From NCBI GenBank assembly GCA_030267565.1, contig BRXU01000017.1:652501-716500 (forward strand): a stretch of 64,000 nucleotides of DNA. Reading direction: 5' to 3'. Every line of letters starts with the position of its first letter. The first letter of the stretch is position 1. This document shows positions 24,689-36,058 of the stretch, in pieces. Source of the DNA: Pleodorina starrii (taxonomy: Eukaryota > Chlorophyta > Chlorophyceae > Chlamydomonadales > Volvocaceae). The notes beneath the pieces were generated by a model. That model was not told the DNA's origin and did not search any database. It saw only the letters and a program-made list of their open reading frames with translations. Both the position numbers and the translations under genes were made by a program.

Positions 24689-27600
24689 CTATTTGGAGTC
24701 CACGGCGATCAGTGTCGTTGACGACGGCCCCTTGCCCAGTGGCGGCAGGTGAAGCGGCACGGAGGGTATACCAGACAGCGCGCCGTGCGCGCCCGAGTCG
24801 GAGAAACGCCGCCCGGCGCTACCGGAGCTGCCCGGCCGGCCCGCGCCGCCGCCGCCGGCCGCCGCCGCCGCCGCCGCCGCCGCGGGCCCCACCACTGAGC
24901 TACCCGGCCGGCTGTGTACGCAGCTAGACGGCCGGCTCGATTCGACGCTCCGCGGCGGCGGTGGCGGCATCGCCACCGTCGCCGTCGCCGTCGCGCCGGC
25001 GTGGCCGTTGGCCGTGGGCAGCTCCGGCAGCGACTCGCAGCTGTCGTACGGGTCGCCGGCGCCGGCGCTGGCGCGCCGGTCAATGTACGGCGGCTCGTCC
25101 ACGGCGCTGCCTGCGACGCTGCCGCGGCGGCTGTGACCGGACAAGATGGAGCCGGTTTCCGTAAAGCCGCGGCTGTAGCCGCCGCCGCCGCCGTTGCTGC
25201 CGCGCGGGCCGCCGCCGCTGCTTCGCCCCGCCGTCGGCACCAGCGGCGGCGGCGGCCCGTCGCCGCCGCGGAGGCGAGTGCCGCCGTGATGGCCCGCGCA
25301 AACCGGCGATAGGTCGCCGCCGCCGCCGCCGCCGCTTCCGCCGCCGTGGGATCCGGCAGGGCTGCTTCCGGCGGGCAGGTAGGGGGCCATGGTGGGGCTC
25401 ATGAGCAGGTGAGGCACGCTGCTGCACTTGCTGGGGGAGCGGAGACCGCTGCCGCCGCCGCCACCGCCGCCGCCGCCGATGATATTGCTTGACGAGCGCT
25501 GCAGTTGCAACTCTCGGGAGGCAGCCGACAGCAGCAACGCCGAGTCGCCGCCGCCGACGGCGGCGGCGGCGGCGTCGCCGACGGGGGAGGACGCCTGCGA
25601 CTGCGACTGGCCCAGCAGCGCTGCTCGCAGGTCGTAGTTCGGCGGCAGCGGCGTCAGCGCCGGCGCCGCGCCGTTGCTGTTGGGCCGGCCGGCGCCGGTC
25701 GGCGGCGGCGCAGCCAGCACGGGGTGGCTGGCGGCGGCGACGGCGGCCTGCGTCGCCACCAACGGCGGCGGCGGCAGCGGCAGCGCCGACGGCACCGGGA
25801 GGGGCGGCGGCGGCGGCGGAGCCGTCGGCGGCGGCGAGCCGACGGAGGCGGCGATGCCGCCGGTGGCCTCCAGTGCCGCCATGACGGCGTGCAGCATGTG
25901 GAAGAGCTGCAGCTCGGTGAGGTTGGCGCCGTCGGTTCGGAGCTGCTTGGAAACCACGGTGGGGAGGCTGAGGCGGTACACCTGAATGGTGCGACGATGG
26001 CGGGCCGGGGCGGGGCGGGGGTTATTCACGTAACTTGCCGGAGCCGGAGCCGGTAAACGGGGGAGGGGCCCTGAGGGCACTTGCGTCGCGCCATCACCAA
26101 GCGAGGAACACAAAAGCAAACGAGACACAAACGAAGAACGAAACAAGACACAAACCAGAACCCCCTCCCCCAGCCCCCCTCCCCCACCTGCGCCACGTGC
26201 TTCATCCGCTTGAAGAGCGCAGCCAGCTCACTGCGGGCGGAGGCCAGCAGCGCCCCCGACGCCGCCCCGCCCCTCGCGGACATGCGGTTCACCTCCTTGC
26301 TCATCTCGGTCATTTTGAGGCGCGCGCTGCTCAGCTGCCGCTGCGTGTCCTCGATGCGCTCCCTGCGGCAGCCACCAGCCACCAGGCGGGCGGGGGAGAG
26401 GAGCAGAGGACGGACGTCTGACGGTATTACGGTATTAAAAGTGACGGAAATTTGCGGCGGGAAATTTGCGGGGTAAGTGCAAGGTGATGACAGGAAGGGC
26501 GAAACCACTTGGGGGGAGGATGGGTGCTATGGTAAATGAAATGCCGCAATGGTGCCGTACTCCCCTGGGGGGCAGCAAGCCAGCTACCAGCCCTCGGGGC
26601 AACATGGGGAGTGTTTTTTGAGGAGTGAGCCGTGGGGGGACGCCCTCCGCCTGTCCGCCTCTAGCTCCGCCTCTGGCTCCGCCTCTGGCTCCGCCTCTGG
26701 CTCCGCCTCTGGCTCCGCCTCCGGCTGTCCGCCTGTCCCCCCCCACCCCACCTGAAGGCCAGCGACTGGCTCCTGTGCAGCTCCTCTATCTCCGCCGTCT
26801 GCATGCCCGCAGACATCAGCGCCGCCTCCAATTTGGCCACTAGACCCGTCTGCTTTGACAGGCTGGTCTGCAGCAGTTCCATCTGACCCGCCATCTCCTT
26901 GATAAGACCCTGCACCGAATGCAGCACACATACACAAGTAAGCTCATACACAAGCAAGCACACGCAACCGCCAGCACGCACACGCATGCACGGAACGCAC
27001 GCACATGCACGCGTCGGTCGGTCATGGATCACGCACACACGCCAGCTCGGTCTTGTCTGTCTCTCTCTGTCTCTGCCTCTCCCTCCCCACTCGCCTGCAT
27101 GCGCGCGTTTCTTGATCCCAGGTCATCCAGCTCCGCCACCTGGGAGTCCACCGTGGACTGAAGGGAGGACACCTGCAGGGCGCGGGGGGGGAGCAGTGGG
27201 GAGCAGTGGGGAAGGAGCGGGGAAGGAGCGGGGACGAGTTTAGAGTGAAGTGCGCCAGTCAGCACCGGTCACAGCAACCCGCCCTCGCCCTCAACAAAAC
27301 CAAGCCAGATGCGGGCGCCGTGGGGGGGGGCGGAAGTGAGGAGGCACGAAGACGGGAGGTCGGAATGGAACCCGCGCGCGCCGTGCCCAAGGGCTGTTTC
27401 CAGCCACCGCCAGCGCCGAACCGGTGGCAGCTCGGACTGTCCTGCGTTGCCCCCTCCTCTCCATCCCGCTTAAGGCGGGCAACTTAATTATAGAGATGTC
27501 CGCATGTTGACGTCTAGGACCGACATCCTCACGACCAGACCAGAATGCATTTTTGGGCTCAAGTCACCGTAGCCCCCCTAACGCAACACCATTCCGCTCT

Positions 27601-30600
27601 CCGGCACCTCGTGGTCTTTGCTGGCCAGCGCGCGCCCCAGCTGCGCCGCCCTGCTCTCGCTGCTGCTGAGCTGCCCCGCCAGATCCGACACGCGCGCCGT
27701 CGCCTCCCCCAGGTCCTTGGCCAGTCCCTCCGCGCGGCCGCTGGCGCCCGCCAGTTGGCCCTCCAGCTCCGAAACCCGGGCCTTGGTTGCGTCCAGGGAG
27801 GAGCGGAGGGAGGTGAGGGTGGGCTCCACGGCGGCGAGCCGCTCCAGGGAGGCCGCAAGCTGGGTGGCCTGGGGGGGGGGGTTGGGGAGGTTGGGGAGGT
27901 TGGAGGGAAGCGAGCGGTCAGGGTGTGGTACCGTATACAGAAGTGAGTGCGACAAAGCCTCAAACCCTCACCGCAACCTGCCGCCCTCCACCCCGAAAAG
28001 ATCACCCGCCCGCCCCTGGCTGCCCTCCTCTCCACTTCGCCCCCTGCCTTCAAAGCCTTCTTTCCCTTCTTCCTTCCGCCGCCGCCTCCACCCCCCTTCC
28101 TCGGTGCCCCTTTGTCGCCTCCCAGCCCCTCCTCCCACCGCCCTTACCGCCACACACATGCATACCCTGCAACCCACACCCTGTGACCCACGGCAACGTA
28201 TAACACATAAACACACACACACATTCACACACCTTATCCGCCAGCTCCGCCGAGCGCGCCTCCAGCTCCCCACGCGTGCCCTCCAGGTCGCGCCGCGCCG
28301 CCCCCAGCTCGCCCTCCCGCAGCGCCGCCGCCTCGCGCGCCACCGCCAGCTCCTCTCGCGCGCCGTCGCGCTCCGCCGTAACGCCCGCCAGACGCTCCGT
28401 CATGTCGTGCATCAGGCCGTGCAGCTCCGCAATCGCGGTGTCGTGCTGCGCCAGCGCCGCCACCTGCGCCTCGCAACTCGCCTCCATGACCGCGACGCGG
28501 CTCTGGAGCTCCGCCGCACGACCCATCGCCGCCTCCAGCCGCCCGCGAAGGTCCGCCGACTCGGCCCGCGCGCCGTCCCGCTCCGACTCGAGCCGCGCCG
28601 CGCCCGTCTCCGCCTCGGCGGCGGCGCTCCGCGCCGCCTCCGCCGCCACCTCCGCCGCCTCGACGGCGGCGCGCGCCTCCGCCAGCTCCGCCGCCGCGCG
28701 CGCCGCCGCCGCCGCGGCGTCATCCCGCGCCGCCGCCAGCTGCTGCCGTACCTCCGCCAGCTCATGCCGTACATCCTCCAGGTCGCGGTTTCGGTGCTGT
28801 AGCTCCAGCGACGTTGCCGCCAGGGAGGATTGCGCCTCCGCCAGCGCGCCGGAGGCGTTCGCGACCTCGTGCCGCTCTAACTCCAATTGCCGCAACAGCT
28901 CAGCCGCCTTGGCGTCGGCGCCGGCGCGTTGCGCCGCAAGCTCTGATTCCAGCTCCGAAACCCGCGCGCGCGCTTCACTGAGTCGCGCCTCCGTCTCCGC
29001 GTAGCGCGCCGCCGCCGCCTCGGCCTGCGCCGCCGCCGTCGCCAGACGTCCCGTCAGCTCCGCCTGTGCGGCGGCGTGCTCAGCCGCGCGGGCCTCCCGC
29101 TCCGCGCGCTCCGCCTCCGCCGCCTCCTCAAACCGCCGCCGCTCCAAAGCCAAGCCGACGGCCTGCGACTCTAGCTCACGAATGCGGGCCTCAAGGTCAC
29201 GCACGTGCGCCTCCGCCGCCGCCAGCTTGGCCTCAGCCGCCGCCGCCGCGGCCGCCGCGCGGATGCCGTCGGCCGACGCGACCGACGCGGACGTCAGCCG
29301 CCGCGCGCCGCCGCCGCCACCGCCGCTGAGCGCGAGCGCCGCCGTCGCCGCGGCGCCTGACCCCGGGCGCCGCGCCGATGTGGGTCGAGCGGATGTGGGA
29401 CGAGCCGACGCCGACGCTGGGCGCGGTGTCTCCTTGTGCGCTTCCGTCGCGGCCGCCGCCGCCGCCGCCGCCGCGGCGGCGGCGGAGGCGCCGGCGACGG
29501 GACTCGACGCTTCCGACCTGGGTTCCGTCGGCGTCATTGGCCGCTGGCTCCGCTCCGCGGAGGTGCCGCGCGGCGTCTGGCTAGTCGTCGGCGGCGGCAG
29601 CGGCAGCGATAGCTGTACGACAGACGCCGCCGCCGCCACCATCGAGCCGCTGATGGTACTGCTGGAGGAGGCGCCGCCGGGGATGTCGGATGTGGACGGC
29701 CGAGAGGGCGACGAGGGGCCCGTCCCCGGCTGCGCCGTCGGTGGCGCCGCCGCCGCCGCTGCCGCCGCCGCCTCCGCGGCGGCTGCCGCCGCCGCGTCGC
29801 GCATGGCGAGTTCCCGCATCAGGGCCGCGACGCGCGCGTTGGCTTCCTCCGCGTGTTTGCTCTTGCTGTGCAGTTGGCGCTGCGGAGCAGCGGCGATAAT
29901 GGTTTCGGAGCGGAGGGGTTGCAGTCACCGATCCAGTGAGCAGGCTTCATCGCCCCGCGCTCGCGAGCATCGTTTCTAACATTACCCGTTCTTATCCATC
30001 TTCTCCTCGATTCCACCGATGAGGTTTCACCTTTACACTGCCCCTCCTATCGCTCACCTTGAGTTTCTCAATGAGCTGCTTCATCTCCGCCACGTCCTCC
30101 GGGGAGGGCGCCCGAGCCAGCTTCTCCACAATGACGCGGTTCGCCTCCGAAACCTGCTGCTTGAGCGTTTCAATCTCCTGCGGGGTGTGCACGGGCGCGG
30201 CACGGAGGCACGTTTCTTCCTGAATTTCTGCAAATCTCAACCTTAACGCTTACCGGATCGACCGAGACCACGGACCACCGACCGACCGAACCTCCTTCAC
30301 ATGCCGTACACTGCCCGACCCATCACACAATGGCCCCGGGCCCACCCAAATCGACCCCGACCCAAATCAGCGCCGACAGACCGGACCAGATCAGCCCGGG
30401 CCCAGCCCAGCCCCAACCGCCCACCAAAGCTCTCGCCCTCCGCATTCCGGCGGCTGCGTTCTCCAACCCCACCAAGCACCGAATAGCCCCTTTGCTCTGC
30501 GCTCAACTGCAATGCTCCGCGCCGCCCCTGTTAAATACCTTATTCGCCGCATCCAGTCGTTGCCTCATGGCCTCCAGTTCCTTCTGCTTGCCCACCAGCA

Positions 30601-32655
30601 CCGCCTCCTTATCCTCCCGGAGCTTCCAGATCAGCTCCTGCAACGCGCTGAGGCTGTGCTCCGTCCCCGCGCCCAGCACGCTGGCACGATCCCGATGGCC
30701 CCCCGCAGCCGCCCCTTCGCCGACGCCGTCAAGCCCCGCCCCACCCCCGGCCGCCCCGCGGACCGGGCTGTGCTGATGGTGGCTCTGCGCGCGCAGCAGG
30801 TCGCGCGCGCCGCTTGCGGCGGCGGCGGCGGCGCCAGCGCCGCCGCTGCTGTTGCGCCAGCCGCCGCGGCTGGCGCCGCCCCCGTGGTGCGCGGCGCCGC
30901 CCGGCGCCGACCCCGTCGCCGCCGCGGTGATCTCCGCCAGTCGATCCTCCAGCTCGCGCTTCGCCGCGATGCTGGCGTCGTGCTTGGTCTTCTCCTCCGC
31001 GAGTTCCTGCTGGAGATACATGACTCGCTCCTTGAAATCCGAGAGCTGCAAGGATAGCAGTTTGTTCTCCTCCTGCAACAGCACCGTCGCCGCCACCGCC
31101 GCCTTCTGCTGATGCACCTGCTGCGACGGCAGCGACTGCGGCGCCGCCGCTGCGGCGGCGCCGCCGCCACTGGTATGCGCCAACAGCGACGCGCGGAGGC
31201 CGACTGCCGGCGAGAGCGGCGGGGTCATGCCCGCCGGCGCCGCCGGCGGCGTCGTTCGCGCCGAGCTGCACTGCTGGACCGCTGCAACGGCGCTGCCGAC
31301 GCTCGTGCTAGTCCGCACCAGCGCGGCATTTCCCTCGCCGGCGGCGGGGTTAGCCCCGTCAGCGGCGCCGCCGCCGGCGGCAGACGCAGCGGCGCTCGGC
31401 TGCGCCGCCGGCAGCGCGGACACGGACGCGAGCGACTTGCTGCGAGGAGTCATGACCGGCGCCGCCGCCTCCGACGCGCCGCCGTCCTCGCCCTCCTCGT
31501 CGCGTGACTCCTCAATGGCACTGAGCGACTGCCCCCCGCCGAGCGGCTGCAACAGGCCGTCACCGATCCCCGGCGGCGGCGCCGTCGGCGGCGGCGCGTC
31601 GCTGTGCGGCGACGGCGGCCCCGGGTCGTCCGCCGCCGTCAGCAGCATGTCCGTGGTGCCGTTTGTGGCGTTGAGGCCGCCGCCGCCGGCCCCGCCGGCG
31701 GTGTCGCCGCCGCCGGCGGCGACGCTGCGGCCGTGCGTCGATGCCCCGATGGTGCCGCTGGGGCCGCCGGGCACAAGCGGTATGGCGGCGGCAGCTGCTG
31801 CCGCCGCCGCTGCTTCCATGGCGGCTGCGCGCACATGGCTGAGGCCCTGCGCGTTGTCCAGCCACTGCCGACAGCGGAGCTCATTGTGCTCCCGCTTGAG
31901 CCGCTGCAGCTCAGAGTTGCTTTTAGTGAGCTCCTAAGGGAGAATGGGAACAATGGTTGCGGCGTGCGAGCGCGAGTCAAGGGTCAGGCCTAGTACAGCG
32001 TTGGTGCCTGTTGGGCGCCGCTGCGAGGTTGCGTGATGAGGTGTGCCTTCAGAACGCGTTCGATAGGTTGAGACCGGGAGAGCGGGGCAGAGGCTTGCGC
32101 CAGCTCCCCAGAGGGCACAGGACGGGGTTGCCGCCAACCTGCCGCCGCTGCTAGTGCTTCGGGCACTCTGCCCGCCGCGACTGGGTTGGGACGGATGGCA
32201 AACTCGCGCACCTGTTGCAGCTCCGCGTTTTCCCGCTTGAGGTCCTGGCACACTGTTGCCGAGTCCTCCTTCTCCTTCTCCAATTTCAGGACCAGCGTCT
32301 GCAAGCCGAGAGGCGACAGTAAGCAAGCCTTGCGGACAAGACCGATTGCTATAGAAGACTATTTAAGGTTCACATAACCCAAGACGGATGGCGCGCTGAA
32401 GCACTAGGTGCTCCATTTTACCCGCATCTCGGTTCTAAGACGGTGAGCGCTTACCCTCAAGCGGATGAGCTCAAACGCCCTGTCCTCTGACTCCTGCTCA
32501 AGCTTATTAAGCGTCTGCAAAAGCCCGTGCGGTTTTCGCCCCGCTTGCGGAGGGCCAGGCTGCTTGTAGGCCTGCGGTGGTGGTATATGCCCCACTCCCA
32601 TGGGCAGGTTCCCGCGCTTGGCGGGACTCTTCCTTGGTGGCTTAAATGGGTCCAT
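24689..32655 (-). CDS. Very large coiled-coil protein (~1,804 aa), function unknown
   Basis: Exons, 5' to 3': 32655-32455, 32298-32212, 31933-30539, 30177-30058, 29879-28233, 27868-27608, 27172-27095, 26909-26752, 26362-26188, 25981-24689. All phases agree. The N-terminus is Pro/Lys-rich (MDPFKPPRKSPAKRG), then heptad-rich segments alternate with Ala/Gly/Ser linkers. Coiled coils lie at about 50-130, 390-600, 790-1150 and 1151-1374. The C-terminal 430 residues are disordered and Gly/Ser/Pro-rich after a short helical start (LTELQLFHMLHAVMAAL). No catalytic or membrane motif is visible. Such architecture is usual for centrosome, basal-body, flagellar or cytoskeletal scaffold proteins, but no family was recognised. 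The intron after exon 27172-27095 appears to use a GC donor (CAG|GCGAGT), because only that position keeps the frame. Confidence 0.85.
26655..26735. repeat. 12-bp tandem repeat in a coiled-coil gene intron
   Basis: CTCCGCCTCTGG is repeated about six times immediately next to the 5' donor at 26752 (minus strand). Read on the sense strand it is purine-rich. Confidence 0.85.
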
Positions 32656-35600
32656 CCTTCCACGTTGCTGCCACCAGCTATTACGGCTGACTTCGTCGTT
32701 CCAGGCATTTGGGTTGGGCGCCCGAGCCCGTTACCCGGCTTTCAACATCATACATAAAACCTAAATATTCATATCGACATTGTATACTGCTGGACGCGAA
32801 TTGGTGAGATGTTCTGCCCGCGGCCGACGGGCACTCTACGAACTTAACCCTACAAGTAGTAAGCCTTGTGCATACAGAAGTAGCTTGTGTCTGTGATGTT
32901 GTAATGCGCCGCGCTGTCATGGACCTCATGGTCAAGGACAAAAGAGACCGTCGCAATCGACATTGCCGTACACAACATGCGTCGACTTCAGTGCCGTTGT
33001 CATCACCGTTGGGTATATCATGAATATAGTGTATACATTTCTTGTCCTGGCGGCAAGTAACTCACCGTTTCGAGCAAGGTCTCATTCCGGCAGCTCCACT
33101 GGTTCCGCAAGCTGAGGCCGACTTTAAACTGGGCGCAGTGACAACACAGGCCGATACTTACGTACCAGTGGAAGTTTTTTTATCAGGTGGTTGCGCACGT
33201 CCATATATACGCCTGCATTCCCGAACGGCAAGAGCATGGGGCGGTTCCGATTGAAGCCCAACAAGCGAGACAGATCCACCTTCTATCATATCTAGTTCAT
33301 ATAGCCAGCCTCTGACCTGTCACTGGGCCAGGGCGAATGGCTAAAACGAAACTGGGCGGGGACGCTGGGGCTGGAGCGCTGCCCGCCGCAGTTACGCTTC
33401 GTGCGAGGGCCAGTGGTGGTGCATTTGGCAGCTATCCCCCAAGAGCGTCCTAAGCCGAGTGCCCTTACCGAAACTAACGCCAAAACCTCGGCCGCCAAAG
33501 CGGTTTGCACGGCCGACGAGGCTGCAGCGCTGCACGAAATGAAACCCCGGCAAGTCCGTGGCTGACTGCGGGGCTCGGGACAGGTTCCCTGCGGGATGAC
33601 ACCAAAACAATGCTGCAGCTTTCACGCGCCGCTGGCCAGCGTTCATTTGCGGGTCGGAGGTGGCCAATCGTCGCGGACCTACCTATTCCTGGAATGCGAC
33701 AGGTGTGTGGAATGCACCGCGGTGTGGCCGCTGGCAGCCCCACGCGAGCGACGGTCACACCGCGAGCCATCCGACCTCGAGGGTCGTCCGCCCGCACGCG
33801 GGCGCAGCCGATCGCATTTTCAGGACAAAGCAATTCTCTCTCTTCCTCTCTCTCTCTCTCTGTGCGGAGGGGCCCCACAACGGCCACGGGCTAGATTTCA
33901 CTCGTGGCAGATCGCGAACAGGCCCACCACTCACTCTACGCCGACTGACTGACTGACATGCATCCCGCCAGCGCAACCAACCGCGCCGCGGCGCGCCCTC
34001 AAATTTACGCGTCCCCTCGCTCCGTCTTTCTTGTCCGCTTCACTCCCAAACCCGTCTTTCTTGTCCGCTTCATTCCCAACCCCTCCAACGGGGCCGGGCA
34101 CACATCAGCGAGGGGTGAGAACTTTTTGGAACGCGACCCGCGCAACCAAGGACGCCTCTGACCGATCAGTGCGCACTCTCTTGAGCAGCCGTAAGCCCCC
34201 GCACCCGCAAGCCCACTCTTCTCCGACCGGCCTTCGACGTGCCGTCAAAACTAGTGCACGCAGGAGATCAGCAATGCCGGGCTGTACACTACTGTACTAC
34301 ACCTGCTCACCATGCATCCCTCCCATGCACGCACACGTGCACACCCTTGCATCCCTGCGGAGCCGCTCAAACCAACCAACGAGAACCAAGTACTGCACAT
34401 TCATCTTCAATCTACTACGGTACCACTTCCGCGGGGCATTCCGTCTTCGGAATGTAGACAGTTTCGACGTTGTCATGAACGCGAATGTGATTTCTTGTCT
34501 TGTCCGGATATGCACAGGCTTCCCGTCCGTCGACTCTCATGTGAACATTGCCCACCCGGTCACACAGGTGCCACCCTCAGATTACGCCTGGGGGCACCCG
34601 CACCCATCCCCGCAGGTCTTGTCCCCACCGCCTCTCGGCCCCCTCGTCCCTGCAGCATCGAAAGCTCCCCCTGGCCCCCTCGCCCCTGCAGCGCCGCACC
34701 CCACCGCCGCTTCGAGGGGCCGCCACTCCATTCGCCAGCGCAGCGACGGCCGTAACAGGCACCCGACAAAACTGTAACGCACGGGGCCCACTGCCTCCCA
34801 ACTACCACCCCTGTGACCCACATTCCCGCCAAGCCTGCTGTCGAGGTTTCTTCTCAAGCTCAAGACACCACTCCCACGCCACCGAGATCCCCACTCAACT
34901 CATGAACCGGAATGCTCCCTCCTCCTTGCCGCCCCTCATGCACGTCCGGCAGCACACGGAAGTCCTACAGACCGCAAAGTCGTCTACGTAACGTTTTAGG
35001 CGCTCATCACAACGTGGACCTGTTCCGCAAAACACACGCCCGTCCAGTGGTGCCTGCCGGGGCCAGGTTCCAACCGCGCCAGATGCACAGTGCAGTGCAG
35101 TGCAGAGGCGCCGCTACCTTCCGCCAAGCGCAGCCGTCCACCCCAAACAGGATTGCGGCACTGCGCGGTGCTCAATCGGCGGAGGCGCGTCAGCGCACCC
35201 GCTATAGCCAAGGGCAGAGCGCCGGTGCGCACCACACCGCACCGCACCGCACGCGAGCGCCCTCCGTCCCTGTACTGCCCCTCCCTCACTGCGTTGCCCT
35301 CCGGATGCATTTCGCGTTGCCCGAGAGGCAGTCCGATGACGAGATGCGCTGCTACTGTCAAAAGATGCCATGTGCGTTGGACGTGCATTGGATCCACATT
35401 CCCGTAATCACGTTCGCAGCCACTGGCTGCCCCCAATTCCCAGCCCGCCAGGGCCCGCAGACGCGGGCCCACCACCCCGTCCTCCGGCTGCCGTCGATAA
35501 ACCCCCTCCGCGTAGGACAGCTGGTGCCACACAAAAGCAAGTTTCCGCCTCCTTCGTCCTCCCCGCCTCGCCTGCTTGCTTCCACCAGGGCCGCCAAATG

Positions 35601-36058
35601 CAAGTGTGCAGGGCAGCAGGCGACCCGACGGACACGACAGACCCACGGGTCTCTTGGCGCAAGGGGCTGCCAAGGCCGGCTGCCCACACACGGATCAAAG
35701 CAGCAATGGCTGTCAAAATTGGTGCCCCCACGGGCCGTGCGGCCCCACAGCAGCAAAAAGCAGGGCGCGCAGGCCCGCAACTGGAGGCCGACTTGAACCG
35801 CCACGCCGCGCCCCGACCCGACCCGGACCCGAACTCGAACCCTGGCGCTCGTCTGAGCACAACTGCCAACCGCCGACGACCACACGCTGCCCGTCGTGCC
35901 TTTCGCAGTCCGTCCGTCCTGTACGGCCCCGTCCATCCTGTACAACTCCAGTACACAATTCCGAGATTCCTGTCAGCATGGCCAACGGCATCCGTGCGCC
36001 CTTCCGCGCATGCCGTCTAAGCACAGAATGTTGTTGTTGCCTACTGTTTTCTTGTTGG
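32656..36058. other. Upstream region of the coiled-coil gene and downstream region of the Janus-like gene
   Basis: No gene could be supported over 3.4 kb. Nearest 32655 the DNA is relatively A/T-rich (32740-33200), as expected for a promoter. Further along are a CT microsatellite (33837-33862), a perfect-phase 30-bp tandem duplication (34022-34081), duplicated CCCCCTCGYCCCTGCAGC phrases (34640-34695) and one GACCCACGGGTC palindrome (35640-35651). Open frames are Arg/Pro/Ala-rich without domains. Confidence 0.5.
34022..34081. repeat. 30-bp direct tandem duplication
   Basis: Two head-to-tail copies start at 34022 and 34052, each beginning CCGTCTTTCTTGTCCGCTTC. They differ at two to three positions near the end. 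Confidence 0.85.

Noticed and set aside
28276..29004. Long Ser/Ala-rich plus-strand frame
   Set aside because: It is the antisense shadow of the Ala/Glu/Arg coiled-coil exon 29879-28233 and has no splice sites or domain.
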